Shown: positions 31,758 to 43,600 of the stretch, piece after piece
Layout: each line of letters begins with the position of its first letter
How positions within the stretch are numbered: position 1 is the first letter of the stretch
Notes under the pieces: generated by a model
The model's input: only the letters and a program-made list of their open reading frames with translations
The model's database searches: none
Told to the model about the DNA's origin: nothing
Translations under genes and position numbers: made by a program
Origin: Aurelia coerulea
Taxonomy: Eukaryota > Cnidaria > Scyphozoa > Semaeostomeae > Ulmaridae
Length of the DNA stretch: 64,000 nucleotides
Reading direction: 5' to 3'
NCBI GenBank assembly: GCA_039566865.1
Contig: CM076958.1
Location: 1,240,001 to 1,304,000 of the forward strand

Positions 31758-33293
31758 GCTAAATCATAAACTAGTACAGTGACGCAACTTGTGCTTACTA
31801 GCACATTGTAGACCTAAATAAACTATGGATTCCCTGATAATCCTGATTGTTTTCCTTCAATATTTGGAAGTTATGGTGGTTTTAAGCCTCCTCGAAACTA
31901 TACATAAATCATTTGAAAATAATCCAGATGTCAAGAACGTTCGAGCTAAGGTTACGGGAAAATAGACAAAATCAGGTAAGGCTAGTTTCACCCATTACAA
32001 ACGCATGTGACCATGCTCTTGGGAAGTTTCAGTATTACTCTACTTCTGACATTCATGGCACAAATTTTCATGGCACGAAATATGTTAAAGAAATCAAAGG
32101 ATCTTTCATCAAGAGATTGATCACTTGAATTGAAATGGGTGTAAACAAATCTTAGCCGATTAGGTCTACTACCTACACTTCCTTTCAAGCTGCTCATTGG
32201 ACAGAAAAGGCCAGTAACCATTTACATAAATAAATTAAAGACTTGAAGCCTATGCTGAATGCTAAAACATTTGATAATCACACGAAAACTTTAAAAAAAA
32301 TTACAAAGCAGAAGAAACCACGCTCTAAATTACATAAAAAATACTTCATACAAATTATTCATTTCGAGTAAATGGCAGTTAGATACTCGTGTTAGCTGTC
32401 CGATTAGTCCCACCGACTGCGTTTGGTCCTTCAGGCCATGTTTCTGCCAGCTAATTCTGATCACTCTGATCATCGTAATATAAAACTGTTACAAAACAAT
32501 ACTGCTTATCTACCTGCATTAAAAGAGAGGTATACTTGTTACTGCAGTAGTTATAAAATACTTCTTTTCTACCTGGTGGTCTAAAAAAGGTGGCAAACAA
32601 TTTGAAGGAATATTACCAAAATTCGACTTTATCATTAATCAAATTGAAATGACCATGAATTCGTGAGTTCTTCACCGATTTCATCGAGTTTACATTAAAG
32701 TTAAAGTTGAGATCCCTAGATCAGGATTATCAAAACAATGAAATAAATTTTCACCAAGATTTTCCAACTTTACTTGCAACGAGATAAATGCCGTAGTTTT
32801 TGGGACAACATTATGCATTACTCCAGCTGCTATGAGAATAATGCTGTTGTTATTGATCTGAAGGGTGCAATTTAGGTGACATAGGTTGTTCCACAGTTTA
32901 AAGGAACCCCAGAACCTACTTTTTTAGGGCCAGGCTGAATTAGGTTGTTATTGGAAAGGTACTTACATCAATTTCAGGGCATGTAAGTCCTCGAAGGTTC
33001 TTATTCAAAGGCTCCCTCCATAAAATTGTGCAGGAATCATCATCATCAAGAGATTTTTAATAATGCTATTTGCTTTTGGCTAGCGAGGACATATTTTGTA
33101 AGACAATGGCATGAGTTGCTTTTGATTGACACCGCAATTCAAAGCGATTAGCAATCACAGACAAAGGAAATTCTCTCAACCAGTAATTCAATCCAAGCAA
33201 AGCCGCAAAGTTTCTCTGAAATCCAGGTAGCTAGCTCGCTTGTTGTGCATTCCAGAAATTGTTTTTAAGAGCAAATATGAGCATAGATTCAAA

Positions 33294-33467
33294 AGAAGAA
33301 GGATATATCTACACATCTACCTCAGGCATTTTATTTATTTGGTTCAAGAGCCGATTTTGAGGCGATTCACTTCTCTTATTTTTTGGGTGTAATTGAAGAA
33401 CTTACAGCTCATCTTCTGAACCAAATAAATAAAATGCCCGAGGTGTATGTGCAGATATATCCTTCTT
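33294..33467. repeat. 174-bp inverted repeat
   Basis: GGATATATCTACACATCTAC and GTATGTGCAGATATATCC lie at the ends, and GCATTTTATTTATTTGGTTC pairs with GAACCAAATAAATAAAATGC. Confidence 0.8.
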
Positions 33468-33491
33468 CATCAAAACATATTTATTATCCTA

Positions 33492-33520
33492 TTTATTAAA
33501 TATTTATTGCCCTATTTATT
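33492..33520 (-). terminator. candidate polyadenylation signals of MRCK
   Basis: AATAAA occurs three times on the minus strand (33492-33497, 33503-33508, 33515-33520), about 140-170 nt past the MRCK stop codon. The region is AT-rich and partly repeat-like, so chance cannot be excluded. Confidence 0.35.
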
Positions 33521-33661
33521 CAAAGAGAAACAGGTTTCTAATTACAAGATGCATAATTTGGTAAATATTTTTGAGGGTCGGCTAAATTGATAAAAGTTTG
33601 GTGGCAGAATATCAAATTATATTTCCATGGCGGAAGTGCCTTTCAACTTACCATGCTGGTT

Positions 33662-33723
33662 CTACCTAATGTCGTCTAGTGGACTGTCGCCGTGGGGTGG
33701 TGTTTGTCCTGAACTTGTCGATC
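33662..33723 (-). CDS. CDC42BPA: MRCK window exon 34: C-terminus and stop
   Basis: It encodes [20 protein letters not shown] and TAG at 33664-33662. Acceptor TTGCAG. A GGTAAGT just after the stop could mark a 3' UTR intron. Confidence 0.78.
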
Positions 33724-36700
33724 CTGCAATTAAAAAAATTGGATTGATTACAAAGGTCAATTAAACCATAATAAAACCATAATACGAAACAAGATTGGAA
33801 AGGAGAGGAATGCAATAGACGATTGCGCGAAAGATGGCGGCGAGGAATTTTTTACCAAGATGCATTGCGTTCAAATCAAGATTCTTTAACGATTCTATAG
33901 GAATTCGATTAAAGAACGCAATGCATCTTGGTGAAAAATTCCTCGCTGCCATCTTTAGCGCAATCATCTATTGTAGATTATGTGCACTTGTCATGGAAAA
34001 AGGAAACGTGCAAATGCATATCTTTGTAGCTACAATGCCTGCCAAAAGTCTTGGAACACCTTTGCTATTATTGCATTCTGTGCGATTTCCCCCTCTCCCC
34101 CTCAGAACAGTGTTGTTCTGAGATGATAAAATGGGGATGGCAGGACGATTCGTGACTCTGATGGAATGCTAGGACAATAACCTTGCAAATCAACATTGTT
34201 TTGGGGGTGAGGGGGTGTTTAAGCCTAATCGCTATGGTTAGAACTGCGGATAAATTGAAAATAATTATAATGACTAGGGGCTTACCTGTGGATATTGCAT
34301 CTCCATCAGTCTGCGAGGAAAAGGACAAAATATTGAAATATAAGCATAACAGCGAAATGAAATGAAATGAAAAGAATAAGTTAGTAAAAGTGTGCCACAA
34401 AATTATTGGCCAGAGCTGTAGAGTTTGTAAGTAGCTGGCCAATAAGTTATGTAGCTTATAAATATGTTTTACTGGATCTTGGCAAATGATATTGTAAATA
34501 CTTGGTATTAATTGGTTTATTAGAACATGTTACGCCAACCTTACAGAATGATGATGATTTGATGATGCTATTTGATTTGTTAGATATTCTGCCTGTTTTA
34601 CATCTTCATTTCATAGTAAGTTGATTTTGGAGACTTGGACATTTTCAGTTTCAGTTTCCTGTTTTACATCTTGATTTCATAGTAAGTTGAATTTGGCAAC
34701 TTGTACATTTTCAGAGAGAATTTCGATCGTTTACAACTTGTAAATTTACTCGTTGTTTTATTTATGAGAAATTTTTTCCTAAGAAATTGGTACTAGGATG
34801 ACAGAAAAGTTAAGAAACTCTAGTCTTATGTTTGAAAAGTGCTAAGAAACTTTTAACATCTAAATTCAATGACATCGTGGCAAAGTAGTCGCTGAACTTC
34901 TATTCTTGAGTAATGTTAATTACAAGGTCATATTCTGAGCCCAATACAACTCGTTTTCTCCCTAAATATGTTGCTGTTTATCAAGAAATAGATATAATGC
35001 AATGGTAGAAACTGCATCATTATTCATGCACCCAGAAACTAAGAAACAAATTAAGAAACTTGTGGTGCTAAAAAGCAGAAACATTCATGTGAAATTAAGA
35101 AACTCTTAGTATCATAGGCTGATCAAAGGCTGATCCAAGCTCTTATATAAAAGAAACGAATGTGTCATCCAAGAATTTTTTCAAGATGAGAGAACGTTCC
35201 ATCATCCTTCTTACCTGAAGAGAACACTATAAAGGTCATTCGTGTGAATGCAACATACCCTGAATCTCGCTTCGATTTCTGTTTGTTTTCGACTAAGTTC
35301 CAATGCGATTTTCAATTGCCTCTGTTCTTCGCCTGTCGTTTTTGGTCGTATTGTAGTCACGATCTAGAACACCAAAAGAAGATTAATCATTTTCTGTATT
35401 TTCTTACCGTAAAAGCTTTATTTAGGTCCGGTCTTTATGAAGCCTACCTTTTTAATAAGCACCTCCCTTCCAAGCCAACATTCTAAATAACCCCCCTCTC
35501 TATTGAGCCCCCCCCCCCCACCTATATAAAATAGGTTACCAAAGGCTTTGCATTTGTCTAGCTAAATAAGTTTGCATGTTAATTTGGACATGCTTTGGGA
35601 TAAGAACTGTGTCGAACTTGTGTATTTGACTCGTAAAATTGTATGTTGATTCTGCAAAATATGGGGTGAAAGAACTAAAAAGCTATCATATATATCCTTG
35701 TCATTTGTCTTATTGAATCAGACTACTTGTTGAGGAGATGAGATACGGCTTGTCCGAGGAAACGTATGTGTCCCCCCGTCCAGTGGGTTAAAGCTCATGC
35801 GCAGTAGCATCTTGGGTTGGAACTCTGCCGGGCGCATGAGCATTGACCTACTGCATGGGGGGACACATAAGCTTCCTCGGACAAACCGTATCTGGTCTCC
35901 CCAACAACTACGCTGAATGCTCTTTTATTTGCAAGATCCGTTTTCAAGTTCTTGGTGTAAATTTGTACAAAACAAATCGCCCCAAAAAGCACTCCCATTG
36001 GTGAAAATAAAACAATCTTTGATGCAGAAATGAAGATGCACGAAAGAAAGATAAGGAATGCATAAATGACCAGGAATTTTCACTCTGGACGAGGATTCAA
36101 ATTCCGCTTTAATTGATCAGATTTTTCTGCTCAATTTTACTCTGTTATTTAGACGTCTACAAAATATATCTTGTTGGATACGAAATACCTTGCTGATGTT
36201 CTCAGGATTGTCCACTCCCTCCACAGAAAGTGAACGTTGTCGAGAAGGCAGGCCGCTAAAATGCAAACGATACAAAATATTATACCGGGAGAGTCAAAAC
36301 AAGTTAACACGTCTGGCGGGCCGTGGAATAAAAATATCTGACCGATGATATTCAAAACTCAAATGTCAGTCTATCAGTCAAAGGCTAACTTAGATGTGAA
36401 AATTTTGTTTGGTAAGTCACACATCGTTTAGACTCCAAAATAAAGAAAATGCTCGTAAGGGGTTTGTATGGGAACAAGAAATCCACCTTCGATTCTGGTC
36501 AACGGTTTACTTGCCATTTAAATTCAAATTTAATATAACGGTCTGTTTCAGAAATAGAATTGAGAATTTAGAAGTCGCCATGGTGAATCCAAACCTGCTG
36601 TTCAAAAGACTTTGGTGCTTGATTGGGAAATATATTTCCGTCTCTGCGAAGTTTACGGTTATCAGAATTTGGTAGGTTTGGAATTACAAACCAAATCAAA

Positions 36701-37203
36701 CCCTTCAATTTTGTTGGGTGCGTTAGTTTCATAAAGCGTTGGAATTTGGTACGCTAATTTGGTAGGTTGGAATTTGGTAGGTTGGTTTCAGAATTTGGTA
36801 GGCTAGGAATTACAAATCAAATCAGACACTATATCGTTCAATAAAACATAAATTCATTTAAAAGCTGCAGTAGTCCTACAAAGTGTCGAAACCTTAAAGT
36901 CATCGAAATGAATAAATAAACAAATAAATACAAACCCATCCTTGTTATCGTACTCCGACCCATCACTTGGTTTATAAGCGACACTGTATGGTCTGCTTTG
37001 ATATTGTCCCGTTGTATATTGTCCTGCTACGCCACCCTTTTCACCACTGGCAGGAACTCCTGATGGGGCTTTCCTTGCACGCGGGCCTTGCGAAAAAGTT
37101 CGATAGACCTTGACGCCAGGATTGTTTTGAGCTTGTTCTTTACTCTAAGAAAGAAAACGTCCCTTAAAAATTGTTTTACAGTAAAGGGGCCTTTGCAACC
37201 AGC

Positions 37204-37251
<48 letters not shown>

Positions 37252-37650
37252 TCATTGACATAGCTGTTCCGAATGATGCGAGAGTAGGAAATAAGGAGCA
37301 AGAAAAGGTAGAAAAATACCAAGATCTAAGGCGAGAGATTGCATCCCTTTGGGGAATGAAGAAGACTGAAGTCATCCCAATTGTTATTGGTGCACTAGGC
37401 ATGATATCAAAAAATTTAGAAACATGGATAAAGAAAATTGGTGTTAACATCAGAACAGAGGCATTACAAAAAAGTACGCTGCTTGGAACTGCAAGAATAT
37501 TACGAAGAACATTGGAAATGTAGACTTTCTCTTGGATTTTTAAGGAGGATAAAGATCAGTGCATAAAACCTTTAGACCTAAGGTTACTAGTTGTAACCAG
37601 ATCGAAAGGACAAAACTACCAGTGCAATACTGAGCGTAATAATACGAACC

Positions 37651-37682
<32 letters not shown>

Positions 37683-40600
37683 TTCTTTCTTTAAGGTTGG
37701 CTCTTTTCTAGCTGAATGCTAATCAATGCCAACCGAGACCCTATAATAAATTAAATCTATATTACAAAGAGTGTATACAACTAAAAAACTACAACTATAA
37801 AAACCCTTAATTATCAACATACAATTTACATAGTCTACAGCTGCAATCGAAATCGTAGTTTTTAATTTCTCCTTTGAAGTTGCTTAGTGTCTGGGACTCT
37901 TTTATGGAACATGGCATTGCTTGCCATATCCTAGATCCAAGAAAACGTGCATTTTCAATACCATACCCTGTTGTTTTTGGTTTTGGTGCCAAAATATTTT
38001 TGCCAGTGTGAAGGGTGTATGGTATATCTTTTTCGACGAAGATTTGTTTCATGAAACTAGGACTGAGATTGTTTTGAGTTTTTAAAATTTCCGTAGCATA
38101 CCTGGCATGTGCCATCTCTCTTTTGGCAGCCATTTTTGTGGATAATTAAAATGGCAACAAAAAAGAGACCACAAAAGGGTGTATTCACGAGCATGCCGCC
38201 AGTTGCAAAGGCCCTTTTAATTGTGAGCAAAAGAAGGGGTAGTGCTCATGCATACTTCCATAACTCGGTAACTCGAACAAATCTAGATCTCCTTCAAGAT
38301 TTCCAGCTATCGAGACACAGCTGTGCATCGGCTTTCGACTGTTTCTACATCTATAGGAGAAAATCCTTAAGAACGTCGAAAGCTTTGAATCCATTACAGT
38401 CATATTGGAGAGTAACGCGGAACGTAAATCACAAAACATACAAGTTTATCTAAGCCTCAGAAAAGCGGCTAAGATGTTAAACCAGCAATACAGTCTTTAA
38501 ATCTTTTCATGTCATGGGAGTTGGGAATAAACCAATCATTTTGAATTGAGTATCTGATGTCATAAGTTATACAGCTTTTCTTTGACTCCTGGGACATAAA
38601 CAATGTTTACACTTCTGTTACGACTCCTAAAAAATTACCTAAATACTACACTTTCATCAATAGATTGTAGCAAGTAGATTTCGTTTTATTTGACAATCGT
38701 CAACAACCTTGATACGAGAGAAATAAAAAATATTCACCTCAGGGAGATCTTTTAAAATCATAAGTCCATCACCAGGTCCCATGTGAGACACATGAGTAAA
38801 TCCCACAGGCATTGAAATTAATTTCTCTTTCAGAGCTGCTTCTTCAGACGCTCGTAAACTTTCTCTTTTACTCAAAACTCCTTTTCTTTTGCTTTTCAAT
38901 TTCAAAAATCTTGATACAGCTCGTTTTCCTTTACTTGAGTAAATCGATAATTCTTTATCTGAAAGATTAATATTTATGGCAAAAGTTTATTCCTCTGACT
39001 ATGAATAACAGAAAAAAGGGAGGTAAATCTTAAAAGCATTTACATTTAGTCATTCCCTATTTCATTTTGCGTATGTTGGAAAGACTTTTAGCTATTTTCG
39101 CTAATTTAGGCCCATTATGCATGCCACATCCAAGAATAGGCCCCTTGTTTTGACGTCCTTTCCGAAGGACGGGATGCATGAATAAATGCATTAAAAATTA
39201 GAGCATGAATGCTATTTATATATTCCGTTGTTGATAGTAAGTTTTATCGTAAATACTTAAAAAAGCTCATTGACTGAACACAGGCCTTCATCTAGGTTGC
39301 AAATTGGGCAGGATGGTTAAGCTTTTGAAGTAATGTCGTGTGTGGTCGCAAAGCATGATTGCTTGCCACTCAAAAGTTTATTTTAACAAATCCTCAAAGT
39401 GAACTCTTATCATTCAATTTGTCAGCTACACAGGAAGAATGCAAAATGATAAAAAATTCCTCTTGTTGCGTGTAGTGCAATTGTACAAAGATAAAAACTT
39501 AACAAAGTCAAATATAAGCATTTTGATATGAGTTTAATTAAGCGCGAAGACACTAATCAACCTAATCAATCAATCAATCAATTAATCAATTAATCAATCA
39601 ATCAATCAATTAATCAATTAATCAATCAAGCTAAAACAAGATTAGTTACAGGTAAAACGTCTGTGGACCTTCAAGAGAGAGACTTACACTTTTCGAAATC
39701 TATTTCAAATTGTTATGGGCTCTTCAAAAAAGAAACATCTTTTCCGGCGTTTTCTAAACCCTTCCTGCCAAAAAACAACCAAAGAATCAAGAAAGGAAAC
39801 TTACTTTCAGAGTCCATGTTTCTCAGATACAAAACAGTAAGTTGATCGAAGCCATGGCATAAGTTGAGAGATCCATTTCGACAAAGTGGCTGACACTACC
39901 AATAGAAAAAAAACCAATAAGACTACACAGAAAATAATTATCAAAGAAAGCCCTTTTTACCGAACAGTTGCTCGATATACATTTTGTAATCAGTCTGTAA
40001 CTTAATACACCTTAAAGGGTCTGTTGCATCCAGCATGCCTTGCACGTGCAGCTTCTAGTTGGCCTTTAATGTCACCAATTTCATAGGCCAAAATGGCGAC
40101 AACAAAGGCCAACCAAGAGACGGTACGTGCAAGGCATGTTGAATGAAACAGACCCTTTAAATCATTTAAGATAATGTCTCTGCATAAAGCATATGATAAA
40201 ATAACCAGGGAAATCTTACCCTTCTCACTGATAAAGTTTGAAGCCAATGCGCAGTAGCTGCATTGAATAGATCTATTCCTCGTTCACTGTAGACAATCAG
40301 ATGCGGAGCATGGTATGCTGAAATGGAAACATAAACATCACATTTTTGACTTTTAATACTTATATATTAGTTTTTATCTTGATATTGTAAGTTGCTTTTT
40401 TCTTTCTCTTAACAGGGCAGTTTGTAAATCAAGTTTTGTATTATACGTTGAATACTTACCCTGTATAAATATTATAAAATGAAAATGAAATGAAATGAAA
40501 TGAAATGACATCAGTTGAAATCACGAAGAGAACTTTCTGTTTGCCAAAATTACATTCAGATTCAAAATCTTCAGCGGATAAAATTTCAGCGAATAAACTA

Positions 40601-43600
40601 CGTGAATTAAATCTACTGAAAAGTTCTCCGTTTAACCTTCTGCGATTTGACACCAAAATGCTGCAACTTTGGAGATGAATGAAAAGCAAGGGAAAATGCT
40701 AGCTTTTCAACTTCTCATATTCTGCGCAGCATCAGATATATAGTGCGTAGAATACAGCTTCGAATCTTCAAAGATATCTTCAAATTTTGCACCATCAAAA
40801 ATTAGATAGAATAATCAAAGAATTAAAGAAGCAACTTACCTAAATGTGTAATAGGCGTTGGCCATGCAATCTCCGTCTGCCTCGATCTGTATCCTTTTTC
40901 ATTCACGTAGAATGCAAGTTCTGAAAAGGAAACAACTGGAGATTAGACTTTCAAAAATAAGAATAGACAGATAAGATCGCATCAGCTTTTACCAAGACAG
41001 GCATGAAGGCTAATTTCCAGTCAGTGGAATTTTCCGAGCGGGCGGAATTTCGGACAATAAAAGTTTGCTCAGCCGTAACTTTCTATTCAATTCCAGAGCG
41101 ACATTTTCTCTTGCCTACAATTGAAGTTCCGCCCGCTCGGAAAATGCCACTGACTAGAAATAATCCTTTACATGTGTCAATCGATGAATACCTCATTAAC
41201 TATAAAAGTGAAGTTTGCAAAAAATCGGAATTGCAACGTGAAGGGTTTGTAGGGAGAAGTAATGACTGAATAATACTAATTAAGTTTAGTTCACCTTTTG
41301 TTTGTCAATATGAATAAATCAGTTACGGTTAAAAGTGGTGGACAGTTTTCTAATTAGTGGTGGGGGGGGGGGAGAAGTTATTGTTTCAGTTAAAATGCAT
41401 TGCTTTCTTTATTGTCTTCCAAACAAAGATCATTGTTTTGCCAAATACCAGGGGAAATTGCGCCCTATAGCCGTGCCCTATCACCGCCCCCTAATGTCTG
41501 CCACTAGTTTTCTGTCTCTGAATCTTACAGCATATTTGGTGATAAAAAGCAGTAAAAAGCTTCTACGTGTAATCGAAAGGATTTCGGGTTAAAAGGTCAA
41601 GAAATGAAATATCATAGCTTAACACATCACACTAAATTATGTCCAAATGTCGTTAAAGGGAATCGACATAGTTAAAAGATGGCCCGGGCCAGGTCAAAAA
41701 TATAATCTATGGTACTCGACCACTTTGACGCATCCGGTTTCATTGTGTAGGTAAAGAAACAGTGGGTTTGTGGGCGTCTCTTTAGCCTATTTATAGCGGC
41801 TACCAGATATAGCTATGTCTATTCTCTTTAAGACTCTTGCAGAGCACTTCTAGCTCACTGTCAGAACTCACTTACACAATCGTCATCCATGTTATACACG
41901 ATCATCATACACGCCAGTAAAATAAGGATTTTCTTCATACATACCAGCGAAGCAAAGGAGAAAATCGTTTTGTTTCACTTCAACTGCCAATAGAGCATCG
42001 GAGTTCATCGATGAAATGAAACTGAGAGTTTGGTCATCTGGATTTATCAGTTCTGAAAAAGAATAAAGAAAAATTTAGAAATTGCCAGATACCGAAAAAG
42101 AGAACGTGATAAAACTCATGAAAAGAGGAGGAGGTGGCAACGCAGGCTAACAGGTAAATACGCTCAACGATGCTCAAAATCGGAGATTTTAAGGCTCATT
42201 GTAAAATACATTTTTGGTAATTTGCAAACAATCTGTACAGTTCTTTGTTGGCCAGAAAGTATCCTTCATATGCATAGTAAGGTCCAAAAGTCAGCGTCTA
42301 TTTCCTACATTTTTTTGTTTTCAACCTTTTTGTTCAAAACAGAGTTATTGTACAAATTGAGACTCTGTTCGAAGCACAATTATCTACACTGTTATTTGTT
42401 TGTATTTGATGAAACATTTTTGCAACACGGATACAAGAAGGTCGTTTCATTATCAAAGAAGACCGATTTTTACAACTATTTTCGAAAAGAAAACTCATCT
42501 CACTTGCAGCCGTATTTCATTATATACCATAACATATTCTTAACTAGCAAATACTACATGAAAATAATTTCCTGTTGACTTCGATGAATAGACCTTTAGA
42601 GCTATTCTAAAAAAGAATCTGAATCGAACAATATCTTTATATACATTTTGAAGAACTTTCGAATGCGCACAATAGTGATGGAAGCTCTAACGCCACTCAA
42701 TCGAACCTTTCGTACAATACAAATGGATAAAAATATCGCTCGATCCAGGCTCTTTTGTAGAATAGCTAAAAGGTCTATCACAGAAACGGGTCAGATTTTA
42801 GTAGTGGACCTAGAAATCTGGATCCTTCTGTATGTCAAAAGATTAAGAGCTTAGGATGAATCAAATGACGAATCTTTGTAGAAATCAAAGCTCTTACTCT
42901 GCATTTGTGCATTGTTATTGTGAATATCGAGAATCGAAAATCCTGAGGGATAACCAAGAAGTAACCTTCCGTCTGAAACTGAGATCCATTGAGTTGCAAC
43001 TGTTATTGGGAAGTCCTGAAAGAAAACGTAACAACAATAAAATTTCCAATTTTTCATGCAATAACAATAGATTTAAAAGGGCTCTGTCTCCGAATATTGG
43101 TCGAAACGGTGATTTTGAAGTTTTTTGATAGGCAATATCACACAGGACGTTTACCTGTTTTTCAAACAAATGAAAGCGTCAGGTTGAAGATAAATCTTTG
43201 TACTTTACAGGGGAATAAACCAAACATTCATATCTTGTATGATTGCTTGGATATAAGTGGATTTTTAATGAGCACTTTTTGGTGGCGTGGCTTGGGTGAA
43301 GCCATCAAACAAACTGTAGAAAATGATGGAGAACAATGGACACGTGCGGTGTTATTAGATTTGTTTACAGTTTGGCGATGGAGCCCCTTTAAGTAAAGTT
43401 GGCAAAATTAAACAGTTATAATGCTAGGCCAGCTGCAAATAAAATTTGTTCACCTGCAAATAAAAAGATCGTGACTGGATCCCGCCCAATCTTTTATGCT
43501 ATTTCTTAAAGGGAATCGACATAGTTAAAAGCTGGCCCGGGCCAGGTTAAAAATATAATCCATTGTACTCGACAACTTTGAAGCATTTAAGGGGCTGTCG

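Larger units (their letters stand above)
27478..33491. other. intergenic region between MRCK 3' end and CPS promoter
   Basis: No credible exon or gene was found on either strand. It contains fold-back elements at 28745-28825, 29000-29592, 31519-31757 and 33294-33467, and AT-rich sequence. The open frames at 28837-29292 and 30308-30610 are considered chance or repeat-derived. Confidence 0.65.

Noticed and set aside
32964..33040. Exon-like minus-strand segment ending GAAATTGAT|GTAAGT
   Set aside because: It reads open for about 28 codons with a good donor, but has no convincing acceptor, no recognised homology and no partner exons, and MRCK already ends upstream.
34068..34442. 124-codon minus-strand open frame similar to the one at 34-318
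   Set aside because: The similarity comes from the dispersed 220-bp repeat. The frame also crosses an MRCK microexon in a different phase.
42222..42578. 118-codon plus-strand open frame
   Set aside because: AT-rich intron sequence with no domain, antisense to MRCK.
42989..43396. 135-codon plus-strand open frame
   Set aside because: It overlaps MRCK exon 24 antisense and then the TTAA-flanked element at 43077-43388.
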